Shown here piece by piece: positions 1 to 8,035 of a stretch of DNA of 21,438 nt (its first letter is position 1; every line of letters starts with the position of its first letter). Under the pieces are notes generated by a model. That model worked only from the letters and a program-made list of their open reading frames with translations. It was not told the origin of the DNA and did no database searches. The stretch spans positions 1 to 21,438 of the forward strand of contig MFKM01000015.1 of NCBI GenBank assembly GCA_001779575.1. Direction: 5' to 3'. The position numbers and the translations under genes are program-made. Origin of the DNA: Candidatus Jorgensenbacteria bacterium RIFCSPLOWO2_12_FULL_42_11. Its GTDB lineage: Bacteria > Patescibacteriota > Minisyncoccia > UBA6257 > MFKM01.

Positions 1-518
1 CTGATGTTTTGAATGGTGGGAATATTGGGGCTGATATTTATGACAATGGTGACCCTCGGCGGATAACCGTCGCCGGCCAATTGACCGCGCAAGTAAAAAT
101 TCAACTTATTAATTCTTACGTTGGTGGCGGTGATGGGTTTAAAATCAGCCCCGTTTTCGTTTCTCTCAATAACATTCGTTGAGCCGTTCAACCGATACGT
201 TACCTGAACATTATTGGCGTTGGAAAAATTCAAATCATCGCCGGCCAAAGAAAAATTGGAACCGGTGCGGATTTCCCTGGTCATCTGTTCAATGGTCAAG
301 CTGGCATTATCGTTGGCGGCAATCAAGGCAACGATGGATCTTTGCGTTCTTAAGGCGCGGACAAAGCCGCCGGTGGAAATAACGACAAAAACAACAAACA
401 AAGACATCGCCACCAAAAGCTCCACCATCGTGAATCCCCTCCTAAATTTTGAATTTTGTTCCGACTTTGTCGAGAATCCTCGATGAAATCGGGAAATTTT
501 GAATTTTGAATTTGTCAT
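1..518 (-). CDS. Minor prepilin, GspJ/PilW-like, 3' end beyond window
   Basis: This is a partial gene whose C-terminus lies beyond the left edge. Reading from the ATG at 516-518, a 28-residue leader ends in Arg-Arg-Gly and is followed by FTMVELLVAMSLFVVFVVIS. That is a class III prepilin site with Phe at +1 and Glu at +5, followed by the hydrophobic N-terminal helix. The mature part begins with a stretch typical of GspJ/PilW minor pilins (RALRTQ, then an EQMTREIRTGSNF segment). It is the last of three minor pilins after pilD and starts 1 bp after the stop codon of the preceding gene. The family role is as part of a pilus-tip or initiation complex. The leader is unusually long because it carries two copies of an AAATTCAAAATT-type repeat flanking an imperfect hairpin (461-494). 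The GspJ assignment rests on order and N-terminus only. Confidence 0.8.
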   Translation of the reverse strand, partial: MTNSKFKISRFHRGFSTKSEQNSKFRRGFTMVELLVAMSLFVVFVVISTGGFVRALRTQRSIVALIAANDNASLTIEQMTREIRTGSNFSLAGDDLNFSNANNVQVTYRLNGSTNVIERNENGADFKPITATNVRINKLNFYLRGQLAGDGYPPRVTIVINISPNIPTIQNI

Positions 519-519
519 A

Positions 520-1029
520 TTATGGTCTCCAATTAAAAAAGTGATCTTCAAGGTTGACCGAATAAGAACCGCCTTTGATTTGCCAATTGACTCTAGAATT
601 AACCTTGATTTCGTCAGCGCCAATATTTTCAACCTCAATTACCCGCTTAAAAAATGTCGGCTGGCCGGTCTGATAATTATAATTATTACCGGTTGAATCA
701 AGCAATAAAAACCTGCCCTGGTCTTGATTAATGGCCAAACTGTCAAAAGCGACTTCGTAAAAACCGGAATCAATACCTTCGTTCCAGGGCCTTAACTGAA
801 CAATATTGCTATCAATCAAATTCTTCATCACTTCAATTCCTTCGCTTGCCAGATTAGAAGCGATGTATTGGCTGGAAACCACATTATTAAGACCAAGTGA
901 TCGCGAAAGCAAGCCCAGGATCCCAAGCAAGGCAACAATCAAAATGCTGATGGCAATTCCCGATTCAATCAGCAACTGGCCTGCGCTAGAATTTAAAATA
1001 TAGAATTTAGAATTTAAAGACTTAATCAT
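520..1029 (-). CDS. Minor prepilin, GspI/PilV-like
   Basis: A 169-residue protein with a 17-residue leader ending in Ala-Gly, then QLLIESGIAISILIVALLGI. Glu22 sits at +5 relative to the cleavage point, as in type IV prepilins. However, +1 is Gln rather than the usual Phe or Met, so the site is degenerate but plausible. A single hydrophobic helix covers roughly residues 18-42, and the rest is a polar globular domain without cysteines. It abuts the upstream GspH-like gene: the TAA of that gene at 1030-1032 touches this ATG. Position as the second of three minor pilins after pilD matches the H-I-J order of pseudopilin sets. The leader residues around NSKFYILNSS are encoded by a degenerate AT-rich direct repeat near 990-1018. 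Function as a minor pilin is inferred from family and context. Confidence 0.78.
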   Translation of the reverse strand: MIKSLNSKFYILNSSAGQLLIESGIAISILIVALLGILGLLSRSLGLNNVVSSQYIASNLASEGIEVMKNLIDSNIVQLRPWNEGIDSGFYEVAFDSLAINQDQGRFLLLDSTGNNYNYQTGQPTFFKRVIEVENIGADEIKVNSRVNWQIKGGSYSVNLEDHFFNWRP

Positions 1030-1560
1030 TTATTGGGTGGTAATCTGACCGACATTATTGATTTTTACTTCCAAAGAAGTATTGCCGTTTAAAGTTTCCA
1101 AAACAATAGCCGCTTCGGTTTTATTGGAATCATTATCAATCAGCGTCTTGGGGTCAGGCGGAATAAAAACAATGTCAGTCAGGGTTATTTCCCCGAACTT
1201 AAGCCGGGGAGATAACTGATAACTTTCAAAAAGTTCTCCGCTATCGGTATAAATATGGTCGGCGTTTTGGCAATCCGTCGCTAAATCGCGGAAAATTAAA
1301 AAAGCGTTTTCCGCCTTGGAAAGATGTACCCCAAAAGCGCAAGACGGACTAGAAACATCAAAAGATTGGATACTTAACGATTTGGCCCTGTTTAAACCCG
1401 TGATCAGCCTGGACTGGTCGCGGAACAAAACTATCTGGTTTTCGCCGGTCCGGCTATAAAGGATTAAAACAGAAGATAAGAGAATCATAATAGAAATCAC
1501 CACCATCATTTCCGGGACAGTAAAACCGGCTTTTAGATAATTATTTAATTTTTTAGTCAT
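1030..1560 (-). CDS. Minor prepilin, GspH/FimU-like
   Basis: A 176-residue prepilin. The 12-residue leader ends in Ala-Gly and is followed by FTVPEMMVVISIMILLSSVL, with Phe13 at +1 and Glu17 at +5. The hydrophobic helix spans about residues 13-35. A GspH-type pattern follows (helix with NRAKSLSIQSF, then beta-rich segments), with two cysteines in the middle domain near residues 54 and 77 that could pair. It begins 34 bp downstream of the pilD stop codon and is followed directly by the GspI-like gene, so it is the first of a minor-pilin trio. PilD should process it and the pilus assembly complex should insert it. The H-type call is moderate; prepilin status is clear from the N-terminus. Confidence 0.85.
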   Translation of the reverse strand: MTKKLNNYLKAGFTVPEMMVVISIMILLSSVLILYSRTGENQIVLFRDQSRLITGLNRAKSLSIQSFDVSSPSCAFGVHLSKAENAFLIFRDLATDCQNADHIYTDSGELFESYQLSPRLKFGEITLTDIVFIPPDPKTLIDNDSNKTEAAIVLETLNGNTSLEVKINNVGQITTQ

Positions 1561-1594
1561 TTCTCTGATTTCATTCCCAACAACTAAAAGCTAA

Positions 1595-2467
1595 CTATAA
1601 TCCCATTAACGAAAAATAACCGTTGATAATCTGATAGCCGAAAAATACCGTCAAAACAAACCCGATGGCCAAAAATGGCGCCAAAGGCAAGGAATCTTTC
1701 ATTGTTCTTTTGCGGTTAATCATCAAAATAAATCCGGTTGCCCCCCCTATCATAAAAGAAATAACCAGGGTTAAGATAATATCCGGCCAGCCTAAAAGCC
1801 AACCCAGGGCGAAACCCAGCTTGACATCGCCCCCTCCCATCATTTTCCCTTTTCCCAAAAAAAACAGCAGGCCAAAAAATACGCTGGACGTTAAAGCCGC
1901 GAATAAGCGATTAAGCCAAATATTGCCCGGCCACCCGAAAAGCAACGCGTAATGGCGAAGGAATGACTGGTCAAAAAAATTAAAATTGGGTATTTGCGAT
2001 TGTAAGATAATAAGCGCCAGGCCAAAAAATATCAGCATCCAGGTTAATTCATCGGGAATAATAAAATGACGAAAATCAATGACGGAGATCAACAGAAGAA
2101 CCAAGAAGACCAAAGTCCAAATTGACCAAGAACCGAAACGGTAATAATCCGGAAGCGATGACCGATAATGAATAAAAAACGGAACAGCGGCAAAAATCAA
2201 CCCGCTCAATAATTCCACTATCGGATATTGCCGGGAAAGTTTATGACCGCAAGAACGGCATTTTCCCGATTGAATAAAAAAACTGACAATCGGAACCAGT
2301 TCGTACCAGCAAAGTGTTTTTCGGCAATAAGAACAAGCCGAACGGCCATTGATTATTTTTAAATCAAAAACTTGGTTTTCGGGCTTAAAACGGAGGCTAA
2401 CCACGTTTAAGAAACTGCCTATAATTAAGCCGAAAATGAAAAGAATTAAGTAGAAAAGATAAGACAT
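1595..2467 (-). CDS. pilD: Prepilin peptidase / N-methyltransferase (A24 aspartyl protease)
   Basis: A 290-residue polytopic membrane protein. It cleaves prepilin leaders after Gly and methylates the new N-terminus. An N-terminal hydrophobic helix ends in GSFLNVVSLR, typical of this family. The cytoplasmic zinc-binding loop has two CxxC pairs (Cys45/Cys48 and Cys70/Cys73). The two catalytic aspartates are visible: Asp131 in the DFRHFIIPDE segment and Asp214 in MMGGGDVKLG. Hydrophobic segments at about 83-100, 113-130, 142-158, 186-205, 218-250 and 262-282 give the usual multi-pass topology. It is a full-length bifunctional form, since the N-terminal methylase domain is retained. It sits between pilA and the minor pilins, so enzyme and substrates are co-transcribed. 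Confidence 0.95.
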   Translation of the reverse strand: MSYLFYLILFIFGLIIGSFLNVVSLRFKPENQVFDLKIINGRSACSYCRKTLCWYELVPIVSFFIQSGKCRSCGHKLSRQYPIVELLSGLIFAAVPFFIHYRSSLPDYYRFGSWSIWTLVFLVLLLISVIDFRHFIIPDELTWMLIFFGLALIILQSQIPNFNFFDQSFLRHYALLFGWPGNIWLNRLFAALTSSVFFGLLFFLGKGKMMGGGDVKLGFALGWLLGWPDIILTLVISFMIGGATGFILMINRKRTMKDSLPLAPFLAIGFVLTVFFGYQIINGYFSLMGL

Positions 2468-2524
2468 TTGTAATTACGGTAATCGCGGTAATTACAGTAA
2501 TTACTTAATTACCCAATTACAACA
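2468..2524. repeat. Cluster of degenerate TAATTAC short tandem repeats between pilA and pilD
   Basis: The 63-bp spacer between pilA and pilD is made almost entirely of about 8-9-nt units around TAATTAC (GTAATTAC is itself palindromic). Five close copies plus one GC-richer variant (GGTAATCGC) are seen. Similar short AT repeats fill other gene junctions in this locus. No ribosome-binding site for pilD is recognisable within it. Function is unknown. Confidence 0.7.
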
Positions 2525-2530
2525 ATTTTT

Positions 2531-3001
2531 CTAAAACTGAACGCAGTAGGACGGGTCAGCGCAGTCCAGGGAATAAATAGTGCCGTCAACGTCATCATTA
2601 AGAGCGGGATTGTTGGTATCTTCCAGGGTTGCTTTCAAAACATAGCCCTGGCTATCGCCGGCAATGCCGTATTGGTATGCCCGACTAACGCCCAATGGGT
2701 CGTTGGAAATTGTGGTTACCCCAATACCGGCCCCGGTTAAAGAAGTTTTAAGACTCGCCCAAGTGTCCGCTCCGCTGATAACAGGATAAGCATTGTTTCT
2801 GATGTAATAAAGCTCTAAAGCATTCTGGGTTTCCCTAAGATCGGCAATCCGCCGGGCATCGCGTCCTCTGCCCCTAAATCCTCCCAAACCAACCAATACC
2901 ACCGAGGCCAGCAAGCCAATGATGGCCACTACGATTAAAAGCTCGATTAAGGTAAAACCCTGTTTAGAAATTTCACTGGTTTTTGTATTGATATTTTTCA
3001 T
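2531..3001 (-). CDS. pilA: Major type IV pilin (prepilin)
   Basis: A 156-residue canonical prepilin. The 15-residue leader ends in Lys-Gln-Gly and is followed by FTLIELLIVVAIIGLLASVV, with Phe16 at +1 and Glu20 at +5. The N-terminal helix continues into the charged GRGRDARRIADL segment, then the alpha1-C region RETQNALELYYIRNNAYP, typical of GspG/PilA-like pilins in Gram-positives and Patescibacteria. Two C-terminal cysteines (Cys147, Cys153) frame a short loop and may form a D-region disulfide. It lies between pilC and pilD, downstream of the assembly ATPases. The strongest consensus leader of all prepilins here and its central location make it the likely main fibre subunit. That assignment is an inference; expression level is not visible. 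Confidence 0.9.
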   Translation of the reverse strand: MKNINTKTSEISKQGFTLIELLIVVAIIGLLASVVLVGLGGFRGRGRDARRIADLRETQNALELYYIRNNAYPVISGADTWASLKTSLTGAGIGVTTISNDPLGVSRAYQYGIAGDSQGYVLKATLEDTNNPALNDDVDGTIYSLDCADPSYCVQF

Positions 3002-3039
3002 GATTTTATTATTTTATGATTTAACTCGACTTTATCAGT

Positions 3040-4245
3040 TTAGAATAATTGCGCCAGATTGTAAATCGGCAATAGAATGGAAGCGAATAATAAACCGACA
3101 AAAACGCCGACGACGATAATCAAAACCGGCTGGATTAATTCTACCAGATTCGCCACTAAATCATCAACCTCCCGGGTGTAGTAAGCCGAAATTCTAGACA
3201 ACAATTCTTCAAGCCGGCCAGTCGCTTCCCCTACGGCCACCAATTGATAAACCAAGGCCGGAAAAGCGCCTGATTTTTCCAGGGCTTCGGATATTAGCCC
3301 GCCGGCCCGGACTTTTTCCGCGGCTTCGTGGAGAATATCTTTATAAACCGCGTTATCAATGGTATGGCTGGCAATTTCAATGGCTTGCGTTATCGGAATG
3401 CCGCCCTTTATCAAAATACTGGTCGCTTCCGCGAAACGAGCGACGATAACCCCCTTAAAAAGATTGCCCAGAATCGGCACTTTAATTGATATCTCGTCGT
3501 AAATAATTTTCCCCTCGGCTGTTCTGAAATAATCAACCAATAAAAAAATAAAAAGGCCTAAAAGCGCCAGAATAGCCCACCACCATTCGGACGAAAAGAT
3601 GCCGACATTGATTAAAAGTTGAGTAAAAAACGGCAAGCTTACTCCCGAATCTTCAAAAATAGGAGCAATTTGGGGCAGAACTAAAGTAATCATTAAACCA
3701 GCCACCACTATAAACAAGGTTATAACCACAATCGGATAAATCATGGCATTACGGACCCGGGAAATCAGTCCCGCTTCTTTTTCCAAATAGTCAGCCAAGA
3801 AATCCATCACCGATTCAATGCGGCCGGTAACTTCAGCCGAACGAACCATATTGACAAAAAATTCCGAAAAAACGCGGGGGTGCCGTTCCAGGGACTGAGA
3901 AAGAGAAAGACCGGCGTCAATACTTGATACGAGTTCGTTTATTGTTTCTTTTAAATTAATATTTTGAGTTTGGCTATAGAGAGTTCTCAAACTGCTTGAG
4001 AGAGGAATTTTCGCCGAAAGAAGGGTGGCTAATTGACGGCTAAAAATCATCAAGTCGCTCTTTTTAATTCGCCGGAAAAACTGCAAAAAACGCTCCGTAA
4101 GCTTAGCCTCTTTTAAAACTCCTAAGCTTAAAATATAAAGATCGTGGCCGGTGAGAATATTAAGAGCCGCTTCCCGACTCGCGGCCTCAACGCTGCCAAG
4201 CTGCAACTCCCCTGTTTTAGTTCTGGCTTGATAGTTGTATTTCAT
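3040..4245 (-). CDS. pilC: Type IV pilus inner-membrane platform protein
   Basis: A 401-residue GspF/PilC-family protein. It forms the membrane platform on which PilB and PilT act. The N-terminal PilC motif MKYNYQARTKTGELQLGSVEA is followed by two T2SSF domains, roughly residues 65-190 and 265-390, each with the conserved pattern ending in a GE-x-TGRLE-like or AEVTGRIE segment (residues 138-145 and 339-346). Membrane segments are seen at about 168-191, 221-238 and 371-395. Length and topology match the family. It begins 17 bp after the pilT stop codon, so it is co-transcribed with the ATPases, and pilA follows 38 bp after its end. Confidence 0.95.
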   Translation of the reverse strand: MKYNYQARTKTGELQLGSVEAASREAALNILTGHDLYILSLGVLKEAKLTERFLQFFRRIKKSDLMIFSRQLATLLSAKIPLSSSLRTLYSQTQNINLKETINELVSSIDAGLSLSQSLERHPRVFSEFFVNMVRSAEVTGRIESVMDFLADYLEKEAGLISRVRNAMIYPIVVITLFIVVAGLMITLVLPQIAPIFEDSGVSLPFFTQLLINVGIFSSEWWWAILALLGLFIFLLVDYFRTAEGKIIYDEISIKVPILGNLFKGVIVARFAEATSILIKGGIPITQAIEIASHTIDNAVYKDILHEAAEKVRAGGLISEALEKSGAFPALVYQLVAVGEATGRLEELLSRISAYYTREVDDLVANLVELIQPVLIIVVGVFVGLLFASILLPIYNLAQLF

Positions 4246-4262
4246 AAATTAGCCGCTAATTG

Positions 4263-5336
4263 CTAACTCCTTTCCAGGAGTATTCTTAATTCCGCTGGAT
4301 TTAAAGAATAAGTTTCAGCGTTTTCCAGAGAAATTTCTTTCTTTTTAACCAGACCGACCAAAGAACGGTTAAGCGAAAGCATGCCTTCCTGCAAAGAAGT
4401 TTCAATCACCAAGTCAATCTGAAAAACTTTTCTTTCTCTGATTAAATTGCGGATGGCCGGATTAACCAACATTATTTCGCAGGCCGGAATACGCCCGCCG
4501 TCGATTTTGGGGATTAGTCGTTCGGAAATAATGCCAATTAAAGTAGCCGACAATTGCGAAGTTATCTGGCCTTGCTGGTCGGCCGGAAAACTGTCAATAA
4601 TGCGGTCTATAGTCTGGGAAGCGGAGTTGGTATGAAGAGTTGAAAAAACCAGATGACCGGTTTCAGAAGCCGTCATGGCAGTAGCCATTGTTTCCGGGTC
4701 TCTCATTTCGCCCACCATAATGACGTCGGGGTCCTGACGTAAAATTGAACGAAGCCCTTTATGAAAGTTGGCGATATCCGAACCAACTTCCCGTTGGGAA
4801 ATAATGGCCCGATCCTGAACGAAAAGATATTCAATGGGGTCCTCGATGGTTATGATGTGGTCGGTGCGGTCATGATTAATTTCGTCAAGAACCGCGGCTA
4901 AGGTGGTGGACTTGCCATGACCGGCCGGGCCGACGATTAAAACAAAACCTTGATTTAATTTGGCGAAATCATGAAGAATCGGCGGCAATTTCAATTCCTC
5001 AATAGTTTTAATTTGAGCCGGAATCAATCGCAGAGCCGCCGCCATAAAACCCCGCTGGAAATAAACATTGACCCGGAACCGAGCCTTGTCTTCAAAGCTA
5101 TAGGAAAAATCCAGTTGTCGTTCTTGATAAAATATTTTTTTCTGCTCTTCGGTTAGAAGGGAAAGAATCAATCCTTCGCTTATTTCCGGGATAAGGATTT
5201 GTTCTTTTTGCAATGGAATCAAGACACCGTCTATTCTCAAAGTCGGTCGGCGTCCTACGCCGATGTGCAAATCCGAAGCGCTTTGCCGCGCGGCGGTCAA
5301 AAGCAATTCATTGAGTTTTTCTTTAAAATTATTCAT
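4263..5336 (-). CDS. pilT: Twitching-motility / pilus retraction ATPase
   Basis: A 357-residue hexameric secretion ATPase that powers pilus depolymerisation and retraction. Features in order: N-terminal PAS-like domain with SASDLHIGVGRRPTLRIDG (residues 19-37), Walker A GPAGHGKST (136-144), Asp box ITIEDPIEY (162-170), Walker B DVIMVGE (204-210), His box STLHTN (232-237), and the AIRNLIRE motif (294-301) that distinguishes PilT from extension ATPases. The Walker A is unusual (Ala-Gly-His where Thr-Gly-Ser is common) but still fits GxxxxGK[ST]. The upstream sequence has a TACAAT box at 5345-5350, 8 nt before the ATG, so an internal promoter is possible. It lies between pilB and pilC. Confidence 0.95.
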   Translation of the reverse strand: MNNFKEKLNELLLTAARQSASDLHIGVGRRPTLRIDGVLIPLQKEQILIPEISEGLILSLLTEEQKKIFYQERQLDFSYSFEDKARFRVNVYFQRGFMAAALRLIPAQIKTIEELKLPPILHDFAKLNQGFVLIVGPAGHGKSTTLAAVLDEINHDRTDHIITIEDPIEYLFVQDRAIISQREVGSDIANFHKGLRSILRQDPDVIMVGEMRDPETMATAMTASETGHLVFSTLHTNSASQTIDRIIDSFPADQQGQITSQLSATLIGIISERLIPKIDGGRIPACEIMLVNPAIRNLIRERKVFQIDLVIETSLQEGMLSLNRSLVGLVKKKEISLENAETYSLNPAELRILLERS

Positions 5337-5361
5337 TTAAATTTATTGTATCATATTAATA

Positions 5362-7098
5362 TTAATTTTGTTCTAGCGTTTCTCTGAAAACCTCTTCAAT
5401 AGTAACTAACCCTTGCAAGGCTTTAAGAATTCCGTCTTGGCGCAAAGCTACCATGCCTTGACGCCGAGCTTCCTCGGAAAGATTTTTTTCGGTGAAACCG
5501 GAACTGATAATCTCCGCTAATTCGGGAGTCATCTGAAAAATCTCAAAAATAGCCACCCGGCCAACAATGCCTTTGCCCTGGCAGGTTTTACAGCCTTGCC
5601 CGTGATAAATTTCATAAGGTTCTTTGAATTTCAAATTGGCTTTAACTTTTTCGGGCAAACTTTCCAATTCTTTTTTAATAATAACTTGTAAGTCGGCCGG
5701 CGCTTTCTCGGCTTTCCGGCAATCAAGGCAAACCCGGGAAATTAATCTCTGGGCCAACATTAAGTTAAGCGAAGAAGGCAAAAGAAACGGCTCTGCCCTA
5801 AGGTCAATTAATCTTGGGATAACTCCGATGGCATTATTGGTATGCAAGGTGGAAAGAACAATATGGCCGGTTAAAGCCGCCTGAATCGCTAAACCGGCGG
5901 TTTCCCTGTCCCGAATTTCTCCAACCATAATAATATCGGGGTCTTGACGGACAATCTGGCGAAGACCAGACGCAAAATCATAGTTGATTTCCGGACGAAC
6001 CTGGGATTGATTCAAACCGTCAATAAAGTATTCAACCGGATCTTCCAAGCTGACGATATTGACATCTTCTTTGTTTAATTCCTGCATAATGCCGTACAAA
6101 GTAGTTGTTTTGCCAGAGCCAGTCGGTCCGGTAATTAAAATCATTCCGTAGGGCTTTTTAATTCCTTTTTGGATAATTTCCAGACTATTGCCTATCAGGC
6201 CCAACTCTTTCAGTCCTTTTAGACCGACTGAGGGGTCAAGAATACGGATAGCTACCTTCTCTCCGGTGGGCGTTGGGAAAGTGGAAACCCGATAATCAAT
6301 TTCCCGGCCGTAAACAATGGAACGGAAGCGACCGTCTTGGGGAACCCGGGTTTCGTCAATTTTAAGATTAGATAAAACTTTTACTCGGGAAATAATCGGC
6401 TGGTGAAGCTGTAAAGGCATTGAACTCACTTCTTTAAGAGCGCCGTCAATTCGGAAACGAATTCTTAAACGCGACCGTTGGGGTTCAATATGAACATCCG
6501 AGGCCTTCATTTCTATCGCTTCTTTCAAGGTTGAAGCGACAATTTTGATAATCGGCGCTTCTTCGGAAATAGAAACGCTTTCTTCCAAACCGATGATTTT
6601 TTGACCGGCTATTTCTTCCGCCCGGAGATTAAGAGACCTGATGGCGGTTTGGACTTCGTCTTGATAAGGAGAATAACGCCGCCAAATATATTCCAAATCC
6701 GATGGCGTAACCAAATAAACGCCGAGGCTGATTCTTTCCTGCTTGGCGATAAATTTCAAGGCCTCTTGGGCCTTGGTGTCGTCAGGCCAGAGCATTCCCA
6801 TCACCAGCATTTCCGCGGTTTTTTGGAGGGGAAAAACCTTATAAGCGCGGGAAGTGTTTTCAGGAATAATTTTCAATAACTCTTCGCTGATTTCTTCAAG
6901 ATTAAATTTTTTATAAGGAACGCCGAGGATTTGGCTTTTTATTTTGGCGATTTCCACTTCGTCAACCAAATGGCGGTCATAAAGTAAATTCTCCGAAGAT
7001 TTTTTTAACAATTGGGCATCGCGAAAAATTTTTTCGCCGACTTCCCTGGTTAGCAAATTTTTTTTAACCAACCCGTCTAAAAGAATTTGGTCATTCAT
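5362..7098 (-). CDS. pilB: Pilus extension ATPase (GspE/PilB family)
   Basis: A 578-residue assembly ATPase that drives pilin polymerisation. The N-terminal MshEN/GSPII_E domain spans about residues 1-145. The catalytic core has KASDVHIEPQ (198-207), Walker A GPTGSGKTTT (324-333), Asp box LEDPVEY (351-357), Walker B DIIMVGE (388-394) and His box STLHTNNA (416-423). The zinc-binding tetracysteine is Cys457/Cys460 and Cys503/Cys506, as in PilB and GspE. There is no AIRNLIRE motif, which separates it from PilT. Length is normal for the family. It follows the small anchored protein by 8 bp and precedes pilT by 25 bp, in a single operon. Confidence 0.96.
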   Translation of the reverse strand: MNDQILLDGLVKKNLLTREVGEKIFRDAQLLKKSSENLLYDRHLVDEVEIAKIKSQILGVPYKKFNLEEISEELLKIIPENTSRAYKVFPLQKTAEMLVMGMLWPDDTKAQEALKFIAKQERISLGVYLVTPSDLEYIWRRYSPYQDEVQTAIRSLNLRAEEIAGQKIIGLEESVSISEEAPIIKIVASTLKEAIEMKASDVHIEPQRSRLRIRFRIDGALKEVSSMPLQLHQPIISRVKVLSNLKIDETRVPQDGRFRSIVYGREIDYRVSTFPTPTGEKVAIRILDPSVGLKGLKELGLIGNSLEIIQKGIKKPYGMILITGPTGSGKTTTLYGIMQELNKEDVNIVSLEDPVEYFIDGLNQSQVRPEINYDFASGLRQIVRQDPDIIMVGEIRDRETAGLAIQAALTGHIVLSTLHTNNAIGVIPRLIDLRAEPFLLPSSLNLMLAQRLISRVCLDCRKAEKAPADLQVIIKKELESLPEKVKANLKFKEPYEIYHGQGCKTCQGKGIVGRVAIFEIFQMTPELAEIISSGFTEKNLSEEARRQGMVALRQDGILKALQGLVTIEEVFRETLEQN

Positions 7099-7106
7099 GA
7101 TTTAAA

Positions 7107-7400
7107 TTAATAAGGCAGAAACGGATTAGGTCTTCCCGGTCCGCTGGTGGCATTAGACAAAATACTGTATTGACGCAAGCTTTTAAAAACTTCGCTGTTT
7201 GAAACGCTGGCCGGGTCAAATTTGGCTTTTGAAAGTTGCTGGGTTTGCCGGATGGAAGTCGGCATAACCATTTCTATGAAAATCGGTTTTTTGAAAAAGA
7301 GAAAATAAATTCCGGAAAATAAAATAGCGACAACGACAACGATGCCGACAAAAGCTCCCCAGTTTCTTGGCGGTTTTGGTTCCTCAACAACAATGGCCAT
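7107..7400 (-). CDS. Small anchored pilus-locus protein with PilP-like tail
   Basis: A 97-residue protein with a short Pro-rich cytoplasmic N-terminus, one membrane segment at about residues 14-36, a polar extracytoplasmic region, and a C-terminus reading SGPGRPNPFLPY. The R-x-PF-x-P pattern resembles the (R/G)-D/N-PF-x-P motif found in PilP lipoproteins, although there is no lipobox and no room for the PilP beta domain. Its place directly after the PilN- and PilO-like genes and before pilB is where a PilP-type alignment component would be expected. It could be a reduced PilP analogue or a lineage-specific scaffold. The gene is real by spacing (8 bp to pilB) and by composition, but its function is not known. 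Confidence 0.75.
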   Translation of the reverse strand: MAIVVEEPKPPRNWGAFVGIVVVVAILFSGIYFLFFKKPIFIEMVMPTSIRQTQQLSKAKFDPASVSNSEVFKSLRQYSILSNATSGPGRPNPFLPY

Positions 7401-7423
7401 ATTTTTTTACCGTAATTATGATA

Positions 7424-7999
7424 TTAATTGCTTTGATAATAGTTATCGACCACGATTTCATTGAGATACAAATTTTGACCCGACTGACCGGTGCGGTTTA
7501 TCTTGAAAGTCACCAAGTCCGCCAAACGAACATTGGTTTCAATCGCTTGAAAGAAATTTCTCATGGCTTCGTACGGACCCAAAAGCTTTAATTTGAATCT
7601 CTCGGTTCCAATTCCTTTCGCTAACCCGGCATCGGAAGCAACCGGTTTGATGGCTAAATAGTTAACGCCGACTGATTGGATGCTTAAGCCGCTGGCTTGG
7701 GCGATAGCTTGATACTGGCCTAGGGCTTGAGGCACGCTTTCGGTTGTCGGCAAAACTAAGGAAATTTGTTCCTGGAATTTAGTGATATTTTGGTCTTGAA
7801 GCTGACTGATAAGATTTTGAACCTGGTTGACGGCGTGATTTTGTTCTTCCAGTAAATTATTTCGGGCCTGGATTTCGCCGCGTAAATTCTGAATATCGGA
7901 ATAAGCCGGTTGGATTAATTTAACATAGATAATCATAACGGCAATCAATAGCGAAGCCGATATCATAATGCTCAATATTCTTTTAGTTGAAGCTCTCAT
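7424..7999 (-). CDS. pilO: PilO-like pilus alignment protein
   Basis: A 191-residue protein with an N-terminal membrane anchor (about residues 8-30), a coiled-coil-like stretch rich in Gln, Glu and Asn (about 33-85), and a C-terminal alpha/beta domain containing LPTTESVPQALGQYQAIAQA and an ETNVRLADLVTFKI segment. That is the PilO architecture: TM, coiled coil, then ferredoxin-like domain. The family links the cytoplasmic PilM ring to extracytoplasmic components, pairing with PilN. It follows the PilN-like gene by 36 bp of short AT repeats and precedes the 97-aa gene by 23 bp. The primary sequence is divergent, so the call relies on architecture and gene order. Confidence 0.8.
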   Translation of the reverse strand: MRASTKRILSIMISASLLIAVMIIYVKLIQPAYSDIQNLRGEIQARNNLLEEQNHAVNQVQNLISQLQDQNITKFQEQISLVLPTTESVPQALGQYQAIAQASGLSIQSVGVNYLAIKPVASDAGLAKGIGTERFKLKLLGPYEAMRNFFQAIETNVRLADLVTFKINRTGQSGQNLYLNEIVVDNYYQSN

Positions 8000-8035
8000 G
8001 AATTTAGCTTTTAGTTTTTAGCTTTTAGCTTTTAG
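8000..8035. repeat. AGCTAAAA-type tandem repeat between pilN- and pilO-like genes
   Basis: On the minus strand the spacer is built of about five copies of a 7-8-nt unit, AGCTAAAA or ACTAAAA. A shorter trace of the same unit is at 1584-1596, just before the GspH-like gene. The repeats fill the whole intergenic junction. No function is recognised. Confidence 0.65.

Noticed and set aside
2468..2524. CRISPR-like array
   Set aside because: Units are 8-9 nt with no unique spacers; it is a simple degenerate tandem repeat.
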